Below, piece after piece: positions 36,850-49,695 of a stretch of 64,000 nucleotides of DNA; position 1 is the stretch's first letter; every line of letters starts with the position of its first letter. Source of the stretch: Hetaerina americana (lineage: Eukaryota > Arthropoda > Insecta > Odonata > Calopterygidae). The translations under genes and the position numbers were made by a program. The notes under the pieces were generated by a model. It searched no databases and was not told where the DNA came from. It saw only the letters and a list, made by a program, of their open reading frames with translations. The stretch is taken from assembly GCA_022747635.1 (NCBI GenBank), contig JAKTNV010000001.1, positions 45,702,446 to 45,766,445 of the forward strand. Direction: 5' to 3'.

Positions 36850-39175
36850 TGATGTTTTGAATGGGTTAAAGAAAAGGAGAATATACGCAATATAGAAGAA
36901 GGATTTAGCTGTCAATGACATATTGTGTCGTGTAAGGCTTGGCTGACAAATGTAGGTGTGCTATGTTTGTATCCATCCGAAGCCTACTCTAAATGGGAGA
37001 CAACGAGATTATGAAATGTGTTTTCCCAAAATGAGGACCCAGGTAAATCGCAGTGTAAACGCACGAAAACGGTATATTCATCTAATTTCGTCAACATCTT
37101 TGATCTCGTTTTTAATATCTAATTTACAAGGATTACTCGATTTTGGGGATGGGTGATTTGATCTTAATTAAGTTTAGTTTTAGTCTAATTATCTTAAAAC
37201 GTTCTTTATATACATATTTCAAAGCTACATCAATATAAAATTGACTTCACTCATAATCATAAGAACTCGGAATTTTTCCCCACTCTTTTATAACAACCGT
37301 TTTTCAAAATTAACTGACGAAACAACTAGAAAAGAAAACAATATCTCCATAGGTAAACGTATGACACTCGAGGCAAGCTGTGAAGTGGAACATGAAGTGG
37401 AACGAAGGTAACAGAGGTTCCGACAGCGTATGTTTTATGCAATTTGCCGCAGTTTTGTCCCACAGAGGAAATTTACAAAGATGAAACCTAGGTCAATGAA
37501 TTTGAAACTCATAAAAAACCTAGAGTTTAGAGGGCTAACGAAATCCCTAAAGCCGTTTTGAAGAAAATTTTATATGCATACTTGCGTGTTTGCTCATATT
37601 ATAGAGAAATATTTTTAAAACTTAATGCATTAACCTAGTTGTCATGCTACTCATAAGCGAATACAAAACGTTTTATACTATTTTTACCGTCTAAAAAGGC
37701 CTTACGCAGACCTTGCTATGTGCCTATATGGTACAAGAAACTGCACATTAATATAAAACAGTGAAGTGCACGTTTATATTTTTTCGATAAGTAGTTGAGT
37801 AGTAATATTTTACTTATTTTCCTCAATGGCAATCCGAGAAACAGTAGACAAATTTACCATTTACCGGCAAATATTATATTGTACAGTCATTTCAATTTCA
37901 AAGTAGTATCTTTGTTAAGGAGCATTGACAACAATCGTTTTTGGTCTATATACCAGGAAGTGCCATCAAAATAAAATGAAAAATTGCAAAATAACTGGAA
38001 AGAAACTTTATAAACCGTTTGCTTTGTTCAGAGGTTTCCAGGAAAAACGCCGTTTCTACCAATAGACTAGGGGATCATACGGAAATCCTTGGGTCATAAT
38101 ATGAAATATTAAGCTGAATATACAATTTCTCATAAATATTTGGCATACCTTACTGTTTTCGGAAGAGATTAAAGGGAAATTGAGATGCCTTGGTTTTACT
38201 TAACCCAGCATTTATATAATAGCACCATTCTGTACATTAACAATATAATATATATAAATACGAACTTAAAATGGAAATTATATTTATATAGGTTTAACAC
38301 AATTCATTTTACAGAAAATTGTTGAATTTTTATGCAAAATTAATGTTAAACATGTCAATCTTTTCATGCGTTCTCTACGGACATATCTTTACCCATTTCT
38401 CCGGGGTAAGTTCCCTGAAATGGAATATTTCCTCAGCACATTAACCTTTTGTTGGGTTACTTAATGGATTGTAATGTTTTCGCATGGGGTTTTGAGACGT
38501 AGAACGTAACAATAACTCTTGTTTCAGTAATGCAAATGAGATGACGTGGGAATTGGTGTTTTAAAGACATGAGCTTAGTCTGGCCGCCTCTTAACTTTAG
38601 CGGCAGCCGTTTTATTCGCCATTCCACATCTAATGGAGCCAAAATTAATAATCAAAGTTTGTAGCTAGGCAAGCTATCTTGCAAAATACTCCTGGTACAG
38701 AAGAGGTAAAATTTATAAATCATGAGCCCTATTGAGGCTATAATTTGAACAAAACAATTTACAAAGGTACAATTTAATGTCTTATATCATACATGCACAT
38801 TTTTGTTTCGCATTTGGCACAAAATAACAACCCATGCCATTATAATTCGTTCTCTTACTGCCCGTGTAATATTTGATTAATTAGTATCATCATTTTTAAT
38901 TCGTAATCTTAATCCTAATTAAGTTAGTATTCTGATTATTATGATACAGGATGGAAGAAATAGGAGGTCCTAGCAGAATGTCGTTAGCAAACGAGATTCC
39001 GAAGATTAAAGTTCTTTCTATATAGCTAGTTTTTCAAATTTTAATTTAAAGAAAATTGACGGTTCATAAGTCCTTATCCTATTCTTATCTAGATATAATT
39101 AATTGAAAAATTAATATCTATTGCATTCTTATCTCTTTTAATTTCTGAGATAAGGAAGAATTTATAATGTTCTCA
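36850..39175. other. AT-rich non-coding sequence
   Basis: The first about 60 bases probably finish the interrupted LINE fragment. Beyond that nothing was recognised. Confidence 0.45.
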
Positions 39176-39181
39176 CACTAG

Positions 39182-39231
39182 TTTGAAAATTCAAAATTAT
39201 TTCTAATTTGAAAATTCACAATTATTTCTAA
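39182..39231. repeat. Two-copy 25-bp tandem repeat
   Basis: A 25-base unit beginning TTTGAAAATTCA and ending TTTCTAA occurs twice in direct succession with a single mismatch. Confidence 0.9.
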
Positions 39232-39239
39232 TTTCTCAA

Positions 39240-40000
39240 GCACAGAGCAGATTGGAAACTGAAGCAACTGTTTTGACTTTCACCAGACTTTAGGAAAATT
39301 TGTTTGCATGTCAATAGAAGTACATATTGTATCTGTTCTTTCCTTATGTTTTGCCCTATAACATAAAAGTAGTTTCTAATACCTTTTTAATGGTTTAACC
39401 CAATCACAAATCCTCCCTTTTCAAAACTAATACATATTACGAAGGGCAAATTTGTGATCATTGGAATGAAAACCATTACAGTCAATTTTTTCCGTTGTTT
39501 TATGCTTGGACATCATTATTCGTACGCCTCTGAAAGCATTCAAATAGAGGAATTGAATTACGAAATGCTCTAGCATTTTTCGTGAAAAACGAGAACTGGG
39601 AAAATATAAACGCAGAATTGGTTTTCCACGGTGAATGTGTCCATGTATTTTGATTTCCAAGTGTTTTATCAACTTTCAGTGCAAATTTAATTTCAACTTG
39701 TCCCAGTTTTTGGGCAATTGTTTTTCGCTGCGTCGCACATTGTAATTCAGCTTTGTAGCGTTTCATAAGATGTTCAACGTACCAACTTTTAATAATGCAA
39801 ATTTTAGATATGCACAGAAGGAGGTGAAAGGTTGCAGGTAATAGAAGTTGGTGAAACAGCATTGTCTATTAAATCAATGTATTTATTCATTAAATGGAGA
39901 AAAATAAGTGTATTTTATTTATTAGCGGGAGATCTTGTTGAAGATTTTATGTAACCTGAAGGTACTGCACCCTCTTTTGTATTCAATATCGTTGATTTTA
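39240..40000. other. AT-rich sequence with an unassigned minus-strand open frame
   Basis: The minus strand has a 120-codon open frame at 39862-39500 that begins with a hydrophobic stretch (L-L-L-P-A-T-F-H-L-L-L). I recognise no family. In AT-rich DNA a frame of this length is uncommon but can arise by chance. No splice context or neighbour supports it. Confidence 0.25.
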
Positions 40001-40007
40001 GAATGCG

Positions 40008-40039
40008 TGATGGATTACGCTAATTAGCATAATCCATCA
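40008..40039. repeat. Perfectly abutting 16-bp palindrome
   Basis: Two 16-base arms (TGATGGATTACGCTAA and TTAGCATAATCCATCA) meet with no spacer and differ at one position. It may be the core of a palindromic mini-element or a dimeric protein-binding site. Confidence 0.8.
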
Positions 40040-40267
40040 AGTATTTCACCTGTTCTTTCTTTAAAGCAGAGGCTTAAGTATTATATACAATATATACATG
40101 TAACTATTATAATTAACTGTATCTCCCTTTATACCGTCTTTGTAATTTTAGTCACGTTAAAGCCTTCCCAATTATAGATTGATGAACATTTTATCATTGG
40201 TTTAAGCTACATACTCTCTCAATATGGTTCTAGGTTAAAAGCAACATCCCATGATAACCAAGAAATA

Positions 40268-40478
40268 TGCAACAATTTCAGAGTGTAAAAATCATTCGCC
40301 TTGACCGGGATTCGAACCCAGATCCCTCAATATCCGGTCGAGTGCTTTCAAGGCGCCGAGCGCAGACAAGGTGAGTGATTTTTGCACTCTGAAATTGTTG
40401 CATTGAAATGCACATTAACGGATGACTCCGTTAAAAGTTACTGTTGCGGCATCTCCCGCAGTTTCTTTGGAATTTAAG
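40268..40478 (-). mobile_element. Structured hairpin SINE, copy 1 (with tRNA-like unit)
   Basis: This is about 211 bases flanked by a 9-base direct repeat CAAGAAATA (40259-40267 and 40479-40487), a retroposition-type target-site duplication. Arms 40268-40305 and 40365-40402 are inverted repeats with four mismatches in 38. Between and overlapping them, the minus strand has a box B (GGTTCGAATCC, 40318-40308) and an acceptor-like stem CGCCTTGA/TCAAGGCG (40349-40356 with 40297-40304), so the centre looks like a shortened tRNA. On the + strand side, two small hairpins follow: TAACGGA/TCCGTTA and TGCGG/CCGCA. The edge at 40478 reads TTTAAG. The minus orientation is chosen from box B direction. Confidence 0.75.
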
Positions 40479-40489
40479 CAAGAAATAAT

Positions 40490-41310
40490 TTCTTTTGGGT
40501 CTAGGACTCAATTTAGTTTCATATATGAGACCTGCTTTGTTATTTATTTCTGCGATATTTTAATGTCCCTTTGACTTACCACGTATTTCAAAGAATTGGT
40601 TTGGCCTGCTAATCATTTTAGTAAGGGTGCTCTGAAAAATTGGTTTAGAATGTGGCCTTACGCTGTCCGTAGCCATTTCGCCGTTTTTGCCTTTAAAAGC
40701 TTCAAACTTGACCTTTTTCTTTGAATTTCTCTCTCTCTCTGATGCACGACACTAATGGTTTTTTATTGTCTTTTTGATATTTTTATTAGATTTTGCTGTT
40801 AAAATCTTGTAGGGATATGCTTGTAATCCATTTTTTTCTTATTTCGGATTCTGAAGTTTCTCGTTTGAATTTTTCATCGAATTCTCATCATTAACTTTTA
40901 TGCTGCTCTTAAACTAGAAGAGTAATATTCTTTGGCACTACTGCGCCGCTCCAGGGTTACCATTGTACCATTTGTACTAGCATTTTTTAATAAGTGTGTT
41001 GGTAAATTTTCTCTCCCGTCATATGCTTAAGGCTTTTAGCATTAATATTCAAGTGTCCTTTTTTCTTTATGATTTTTCATTCAAATTCCAGGAATTATTT
41101 TTTTGTTGTAATCCCATAAAAAGTTTGCCTTTTCGAATTAGGTTGCCTCTAACTATTCTATCCATCGAGTTCACATCTCTAACTCCACCATGAACTGGTA
41201 ATTGTTTTAAAATAATAACTCTATGTTTGCAGCTTAACTCACTTGCACCAAAAACGTTGTTCTTATCGAATGGCGTGTTGATATCTGATATACCAAATAA
41301 AAATTTGATG
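40490..41310. other. AT-rich non-coding sequence
   Basis: Nothing was recognised. A short CT dinucleotide run lies at 40730-40740. Confidence 0.45.
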
Positions 41311-41312
41311 GA

Positions 41313-41357
41313 ATATATAGATATATATACATATATATATGCATGTGTATATATATT

Positions 41358-41407
<50 letters not shown>
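41313..41407. repeat. Interrupted (TA)n microsatellite
   Basis: TA units broken by GATATATATAC, GCATGTGT and TTAAC interruptions lead into about 28 uninterrupted TA units. Confidence 0.95.
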
Positions 41408-41410
<3 letters not shown>

Positions 41411-41825
41411 TAGGCTTGACAATAAAGATTTGTCACGGGGTTTAAAAATGGGCATTCACGATTTTATAGCCGCAAATATTTTCGTATTCCATCGCCAGTG
41501 TATAAATAGTCTGTGATTACGTTATGCTCATAAATGACGGCTGAATTACGACTGAGTGTAATAGAACAACCACCTCTGATTTTCGAGTTCCAAATTAATA
41601 TTCAATTAGGCAATGTTTTCATTTTGAACACAGTTGGCCTAAAAATGCACTATATTGCATGGTAAGCTAATAAGAGACGTGTTTTAATTTTTTAAATTAC
41701 AGTTAAAAACATTTTTCTAATTGAGTTCAAAATTTTGTAGAATTTGTTGCGCAAAAATCTCACGTTTGCATTATTTCTCAACTAAATTAACTGTCAAATA
41801 CGAGTACTCAATCGTCAAGTATGAG

Positions 41826-41853
41826 TTGGGTTGAAATACACATACTTCAACCC
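41826..41853. repeat. 9-bp perfect inverted repeat
   Basis: The arms TGGGTTGAA and TTCAACCCA are separated by ten bases. It is a small hairpin or palindromic site about 400 bases upstream of kon exon A, with no known function. Confidence 0.7.
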
Positions 41854-42242
41854 AAGTAGAATTTTTCCATCGAATAAAAAACCTCAGAATGAGTAAAAAA
41901 CAATCGAAAATTATAGTTAGCCTTATCATCAATGTACGACAGCAATTATCAATGTGGTTCAAATAATTATTATTTTAATTTTTGATCAAGTATGCAGTTA
42001 AAGTGAAATTTAAACAAACATCAGGCATCATTTTTCGTGGATGGGGAATGAAATTATCTTACTCTCTGATCAATATGGAGGAAAAACTCAATAAATGCAC
42101 TGCATCCCTTACCCTTTCGATTTAAGATAGGTTTCACTCACGCCCCCTCAATTCGATGACCAGCCCGAATGACTCAGATCGCAGTGTGACTCCTGAAACG
42201 AGACTCACTCTTCTTCCTTTCTCTTTCATCTCTTCCCCGCAG

Positions 42243-42406
42243 CTTCCTTCTACGGGGCGAGCTACGTGGCCGTCCCTCTCCAAGATGCCAAGAGCACGAC
42301 GGACCTCAGGCTCCGGTTTCGGACGCGACGGTCGGACGCCATGCTTTTTCTGGCCGCTGGAAGAACGGATTACTGCCTCGTTCGACTGGAAACGGGTCGC
42401 CTCAAG
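42243..42406 (+). CDS. kon: kon/CSPG4-like proteoglycan, internal exon A (start of laminin-G 1)
   Basis: This exon encodes the beginning of the mature ectodomain of a CSPG4/NG2-type transmembrane proteoglycan (kon-tiki/perdido in Drosophila), a cell-surface protein that acts in muscle-tendon adhesion and glial signalling. The acceptor is a pyrimidine-rich tract ending in AG at 42241-42242. The first two bases, CT, complete a codon (phase 1), and 54 codons follow. They read S-F-Y-G-A-S-Y-V-A-V-P, then a run typical of a laminin-G first half (DLRLRFRTR, then AMLFLAAGRTDYCLV). Human CSPG4 has A-S-F-F-G at the same place, directly after its signal peptide, so the missing first base is probably G. 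The exon ends CTCAAG before GTACGT, in phase 0. It is clearly richer in GC than the flanking sequence. The signal-peptide exon must lie upstream and was not found. Family recognition is from remembered CSPG4 sequence, not a search. Confidence 0.85.
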
Positions 42407-45400
42407 GTACGTACGCGGCCTCAGGGCACGCACCTGTTAGAAAGGAAGAACACGGTTTCCCTTTCAGTTGTGGCGTTGTGGTGCAAACGAATTTTGCCCC
42501 TTGCAAGCTTGATTTGTATTCGGAGGGAGTTTTCCTCAAGAGGTTGCATTAAAAGGTAACCAGTGCGACCGGGCGGGCGGAATGGATTCTTCGCCGCTTT
42601 GGAGTATTTAGTAATGAGTCACTTGAGTGTTATATCAAGTATTTTATCCACTCGTGAAAAAATTTGGAATTTTTATTCCGTCCTGTTTCTCAAATCGGGA
42701 CTCATCTTCATGAAATACCTCAGCGACAGAACCTGGCGTATCTTGGTGGAAATTATGTATAGCCATTCTTCATGTAAAAACTTTGCAGTTTTCACAAGTT
42801 AGATTGGGAACATGTTTTGCTACCCGTTATCTGAATCACGCTCGTGCTGTGGAATAGCGAAACGCATTGTGCCGTATTTGTGGTCAATCAAACTTGTAGA
42901 AACTACAAAGTGGACGTCTACATGATTCGCTCTCCATTTGGGATTAGAGCAGCAGTAGTTGCTTCCCTTTCTGACCATTCACAACATTATTTGATTAATC
43001 TATCAATTGATTATTTATTCATTTTTTATGTCTACAATTTTATTCTCCAGACAATTTAACCAGCACTTATAATTGCCTAAATAGATAAAGCGGCTCGCAT
43101 TTATATACATGTTGCTACTGCCTTCACCATTTAAGTTCTTATTTTCTAAATCTTGAAGTTTAACTTCGTCATTAGGACAAAAAAATGTTTACAGATAAAT
43201 AAATGAAAAAGAGTTACTAATAAAATTTTAATATTTCGAAACAATTATTCCTGTGCTTTTCAACGAGAGAAATTATTTAACCTACGTACTCTAACCAACA
43301 AAAGTATTTTACTCTTCTTCTCGTAAAATACAGAGTTTATTTTGCAATATTCGGAGACTATTTTTTGAAATTAGGCATAATATTAACTTTTGATAGCGCT
43401 TCCTTTGTTACTTCAATGTCTACAGGCTTTATAAATTAACCCATCCTTCGGCGCACTTCTCATAATGAGGCCTTTTAGATCACCTAGAATGACCCTGCTG
43501 ACGAATTTATGTGACTTGCATCCGGCAGTCATGAAATATTGTTAGGTTAGAAACGTATTTTACTAGGACATACTAAATAAAAATAGTTATCTCAATATTA
43601 TATATAAATCATTGCAATTTCATTATGTCGGCTTTACAATACGTTTTTCTAATTATTGCATGTGAATAACAAGTTTAAATAATAATTCAGCGTTAGTACT
43701 ACAACTAATTTTGTCAATTACCTCAATAAATGGTGATTTACAAATTGGTGCTTTACATTTAAAAATTAACATATAATTAAAGAGCAACAGTGTTTGATAA
43801 ATAAACATTAATTTCAATTTCACAGGATCTCAATGTATAACCAGGAACCATACGTGCTGTGTTGGATTTCAATTCAGTTACCAGCCTTACTAATGCTTTT
43901 GGTAAATAATTATATTCAACGGAAGAAAATCTCGTGTATTACTCTAAATAAACGTATGGTGAAATTTGAATTATCTATAAGCCCAATATTCTGCACTGAG
44001 ACCTGATCTTCCTCTACAACAGTTAGATTCCGTATTTGCAGCTCTCATCAATTTCCTTTTCCTATGAACAAAGTCATTTATAAAATTATGATCAGCTTGA
44101 GGAGAGCCATCTTGTGAGCCATCCTAATATTTTCGGGTAATTATTTTGCTCAGGGTCATTGTTGAAAATGTCCTTAGTTTTATTTAGCTTTGTTAAACTG
44201 TTATCTATCCTCAACATATATTCTAGTTAATATTTCTGTTAACGTGGAACTTAAATATAAATTTGCGTTAAGTAGAGGAGATGTAAGACTTAGTCCTCGT
44301 TGAAAAAGTAAAACAATCAGTGGCAAATAACACAGGTGACGGGATATAAAGGGGTCCGTCCACTCAAACCATTATCACGTTTAAAATGTGTATTATGGTG
44401 TTCAGAAAGAGTATAAAAAATTGAAATCTTGTGTATATATGTTTTTTCAAAATGTGTATGCATAATCTAAGATTATTTAAATATTATTAAACCCTAAACT
44501 ATTGTTTGAAATATGGTAATACCTTCGCACACTCCAGGTTGTACGTGAAATTTGTTTAGTTGTAGCATGAATCATATAGAAGTTTTGTCCGAAGTGTTAA
44601 TTAAGCTGAATTTCACTGCCAAGTTTTCCATTTTATTTTTCATTACAATTAACGATTTTCCAACTTGGAGAAGATGTTAGCGGCGAATATGTACATAAAT
44701 ATTTGTGTGGTACAATTAAGATTTTTCCCAAATAGAATATAAGGATGAATATATATGGTCATCTCTTAGACGATCCGCAATATTTTACTTTTCAATGAGC
44801 CGGTATGTAACTTTTTTGTATTGAATTAATTTATTATTTCATATCTTAATGATCGTTGGTATTGTTTATTGCTTTTCCTTTATTAAATTGGCTAAAGCCA
44901 CAAGTAAAATGCTCGTGTTAAGTTTTATGAATTTGGCGCTTCATGTAGTCATTTTTATTCCTGCCGATGGAGGAGAAACAACAAAGAAACCTTATTTTAA
45001 AGTGAGGAGTTTAAGTTTAGACTCAAATTGATCAATTGCTTAAGTTTGACGTTGGCATTTTCGTCTCCAAAGTGTCATATCGCCAACATGGGCCACCCCT
45101 TTTATCCAAAATATTTTCGGCTCTGAGATATGGGTTCTATGAGCAACTGCTCAAGAAAGTTTTCGCTTGAAAGCTTCCTAAACGATCTTTGTGCCAAGGA
45201 TTTCCCAAAATGAAACGCAAAATGTGACGATAAATAATAATAGTTTTCACAAAAAAATATTCAAACGACGGCAAGCCTGGGATTCGAGGGTCCAATTTTT
45301 TTCCAAAAAGAAAGTGGCTCAACGACGCCACGTTAATGGGTGTCTTAAATTTTGGCGCTTAGCATTTTTATGTCTGGCGTATCACGCACATATTTCTGTT

Positions 45401-48400
45401 TGCGAAAGTTTCCAACAAGGCAGGAGACTTAAAAAGGCCCCTTCTGTAAACACATCATTTAATCCTTTTAAGTGATTATATGTTTCATTATGTAAAGGAG
45501 AAATGGAGTACATAAATTTGATTTCAATGTTTGTGCAATTATTCCTTTCATGAAATAATGTCATGAAAAGTATATTAACGAAAGATATTTTTTTGCCGTT
45601 TTATTTGGTGCAGTATCATCTTTCATATTGAATTCTCGATGAATATTAAGAAATAAATATGATAAAATGTTAGGTACGCAAGTAACAACCCATAAGAATA
45701 TTGTTAGCATTACATTTTTTTAATGAGGTTTATTTAGGCCAATTGATTTCAGAATTTCAAATACTTTTAATTTGTTTCAGAAGGGTTGGCGAAATTTATT
45801 GGCATGAACAATGGTTTACACGATGTTTCACAAGGAACAAAATAGGCATGAATTATTTCTAAGGACGTAAGAAAATAAAAGAATGGCTGTATATTTTTGC
45901 CTTATAGATTCAGGATTTATAATAAGAGCAGAAAAAACTGTAAGAGGATATGCATCGGCAACACTAGGTGCCAATGAGATTCCAATGTAAATTCAAGATC
46001 CAAAAGAGAAAAATTACAGTTTTCGAAATCCATGCCAGTTGGGTTGGATTGAAGGAAACTGAACCGAGGATGGCATTCAAACAGACGCAAGGTGAAAAAA
46101 TGAATAATCGTGTCAACGCAATGTTGCGCGAAGAGATGACAAAATATTAGTTTTATAAATCTTCAAAAACCGTGACGAAAGCTTCACGGAAATCTGCGAA
46201 AAGTAAGCCACAGATGACAGATGACGCACAGGCACGAATCGAATATGGAAAAAAAGTACTTATCAAAAGTCAAAACAGAGAAAGGACCATCTTGTCTGGT
46301 ATAATATATTAAATTTTATGAGAGGCAGGCAAGCAGCATATAAATTGACGAAGAACCGTTGTTAATATCCCCTTTGTTATCTCAATTAAGGCCAACAAGT
46401 TGTCTTACAATTTTCATTGAACGCAAGAAGTGAAAGGTGATATTCTGATCGAAAATGAAGATAACTCTGATTGAGTTCGCAGAGAGCATTTGGATCAACT
46501 TCACTGCCTGAACGGAATGCAAAAAGGAATATGAGAAGAAAATTATGCTCTGAGTAGTATGACGTTCATAGGGGATTTTTAGGGATAATGGATGTTTTAA
46601 TGATGCAATTATTGGCAAAAAAGAAAGAAAAAGTGACAAGTACTATATAAATAAATAAAAATTAAGGGACATAGGACTTAGAAAACGCGATAAACTAAAA
46701 TGATAGACATATTAAAGGAGAAATACCGATCAAAATTAAAAGTGAAAGGGGAAGACAAATGTGAAAACCGTCCAGAAAATAGCCTGACGGCCTTCGCAAC
46801 TAAATATTATTGGAATATTTAACTATCAAAGAAAAGATGAGGGTAAAAAATAAGAGAAACTTTACACTTCCACACACATTAACTTTATCAAAGAAAAGAG
46901 TGGACGCCAGGAGAGTTTTCGAATGAAGTTCATTTTTAATGGTAGTGGAAATATTGGGACAAGATAATCTATTTTCTTCCGATGAAAAGGTAATAAGAAA
47001 GATATATCTTTTTTTATTTCAATCGTGGATTTGGAATAAGTTTTTGATAATGGCTGTTTACATGATGCTGCTTAGCTTAAAGTTAATATGGATTAACTTC
47101 AGCAATAGAATATTAATAAAATATATTAATTACGGGGAAAATGAATGTTATTATCTATGATTAATTCGGAGATGATAAAACAAAGAAATTAATTACACAT
47201 TTATGCTGATAACTGTAATCATCTTTAAACCATCATTAATGTACATATATGATGTCATGCGAGATTAAGAGAATGGTAAAAGGTTTTGTGTTACTGCATG
47301 TAGAGCATACAAGTACAATTTAATAATTATAATGAAGGAGACATTATCAGCCAGTTTGGAGTAAAAAGTAAATTGTTGCCAGTTTATGCCAAATCAAAAG
47401 AAAGATAATTTTTCTCTGTTGTTTTGAGGAAGATGAAAAAATAATATATATGTATATAAATACATATTTATATTTATAAAAGTTTTTTAAAATTTTCTAC
47501 CATGTACAAAAAAGGCTCACTTAAACCGGCGGACAAATTTGCCACTTAGGTAGCAGGACCACCAACGATGGGGAATAATGACCCAAGTAAGTCAAGTAAA
47601 GAAATTTCACGGGGATAGCACATGGTATTTATAAATAAAACTACTCTAGATTAAAGACAACGGTTCAAAATATATATTTGGAGTTCGTGAATATAATTTT
47701 AAATTCACGTGATAGAGTTCTCGTGTCTTTAAAAATTTACTCTCTTCTTTTGACTAGAATAACGTACATTGTTAAGGAATAATGATAAAATAAAATTATT
47801 ATTAGTATTATTTACATTTCGGTACAAAGAGGCAAATAGCCCGGTAGAAACGGCCCAGTGATGCACCCTCATAGTGCACAAATAGAATAACATATATAAA
47901 ACAAATACATTTAAAAAACAATGATAATTTAAAAAACTCGAATTTACAAACCGTACCTGTTCCATTGCACATGGCTCAACTTAAAATCATGCAAAGCAGC
48001 GCACCGGCCAGCATCACACTTGGTCCAATGTCACGCACTATTTTACATCATACCCCGTCCAAAGCCACACACCGTTAAGACATCACACCCTTTTGCGATT
48101 AAAATTCTCACACCGTCCACATTACGAAGAGAACAATATTTATAATAAATAAAATAATAATCAACGACTAATAAATTTCATTCAATACCTAGTTCTTTGT
48201 CCAGTGAATGATTTACACCGGCGATTAATACTTCTAAAATTTGATGGAAAGGGCTCAAACAACCCTACTTCATTGGATTTTCAGCTCCTTCAGTTGGTTT
48301 CATTCAACACTTTTTCCGCTTAAAAATTAATACTTTTTCTATTTTTTTTTGTTCTTAATTTAATTTTTAACTTTGGTCGTTTTTCCTATAAAACTTGGTT

Positions 48401-49552
48401 TTTCTACTTCCTTCCATAAATCTTCCCACGCCTCAACATTTTTAACTATTCTATGCATCGCACCTAACCTACTACTTTTTCTTCTATTCTTCCAACTTTC
48501 CTATTTCAGAATACCTAATATTTCTGTTATGCTATCTATCAAACGAAACAGCTACAAATCTGAATGATCTGGCAGGCATCTGGAAAAAATAAACAACTGC
48601 AGTAAAAAAGAAAGAAGTTTTTCAAATAATGGTAGAAGAGATAAATTCATGGAATGTTCTGTCAAGAAGAGGAAGATGTTTGATTAGGCACATGAGATAC
48701 AATACTTTGCCGAAGTATATAAGGAAGCATACAATGGAATACATGCAGAGAAAGTCCATAAATTAATTACCCAGGGAAATTTATTGAAGATTTCGACCCT
48801 GGGAGATGTGAATGTTGCAAGGATTAACGAATACAAACTCGCCAGGCTTCTACAAACTAATCCAAGAATTATAGTAACAACTTTGCATTTTCATTTAGAA
48901 ATTGCTGCAATCCATTTTTATATGATGAGAAAAATTGTTAGAAATATGAAGATGACTCTTGAAAGTTTTTATTGCTTAAAATTTTGAAAGCTTGAAATAA
49001 TTAAATTTAATGTAGGAGGTAACTAAATATAAATTTTATGATATCTCCAGGTTCAAACTGGGAAAGACCAGGATATCTTAAAAAATCGGCACTGAGCATA
49101 ACTAGTATAACTAACATATAGAATTGAGGAATACTTTTTGGCAGACAAAATTCATGAGTGTAAAAATTTGTAAAATGTATTATTTTCAATGTTTCATTTT
49201 CATACAAGCAAGAAACCTTCTCGCAGGTGTAAATTATGAAATCAAGGAAAGTTTCCTGTTGATTATTTCTCATTCAATGATTTATTTTTTCATTTCCTAA
49301 CACATGGCATCAGCAAATGAGCCCGTTTAATATTTTACTGTGTAAAATAGGTAAAAACATCGGACCATATGTGCTTCAACCCAAAAAAAGCACTTGCACG
49401 TAAATAATTTCCATTTAGAAATCTCGTTCCCGAATTTACCAAGGTTTTGGTTGACGAGCACGGTAGCCATTCTCCTTTAAGCTACACATTCCTCTGCAGT
49501 TCTGTTTCCTTCATTTTCAACTTATCCTCCCTTCTCGGCTCCTCCTCCTTAG
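42407..49552 (+). other. Intron between kon exons A and B
   Basis: This 7.1 kb intron starts GTACGT and ends TTAG. It is AT-rich and without recognisable coding sequence. I checked the open frames at 44849-45031, 45191-45475 and 45968-46150 and recognise none of them. The stretch around 48590-48800 has the flavour of a decayed LINE 3' coding region, but too little is left to claim it. No clear mobile element was found. Confidence 0.7.
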
Positions 49553-49695
49553 GTGCACATCAACCTCGGGGCGGGAGAATCCGAGGTGGCGTCCGCAAAA
49601 GGGCTCCGCCTGGACGACCTCATGTGGCACGACGTCGTAATAACGAGGAAAGACGGAGACATAACGCTACAAGTGGACTCCATACACATCACGAG
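49553..49695 (+). CDS. kon: kon/CSPG4-like proteoglycan, internal exon B (middle of laminin-G 1)
   Basis: This exon continues laminin-G domain 1 in frame from the exon ending at 42406. It begins in phase 0 after CTCCTTAG and encodes V-H-I-N-L-G-A-G-E-S-E, then a W-H-D-V-V-I-T-R-K-D-G-D-I-T-L-Q-V-D core. The tryptophan-histidine followed by alternating hydrophobic residues and a short D-G turn is the classic central beta-sheet segment of laminin-G folds. The exon ends with ACGAG before GTGAGT, leaving two bases (AG) of a split arginine codon. It is 143 bases long, and the upstream intron is 7,146 bases. An overlapping + frame stays open past the donor, but its residues do not look like laminin-G. 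Frame continuity with both neighbours and the conserved W-H make the call secure. Confidence 0.85.

Noticed and set aside
40297..40356. Functional tRNA gene
   Set aside because: It has box B and an acceptor-like stem, but the D-arm and anticodon region are too short and it sits inside a mobile element.
42134..42433. Minus-strand 99-codon frame over kon exon A
   Set aside because: It is the shadow of a GC-rich exon whose + strand product fits laminin-G and joins its neighbours in frame.
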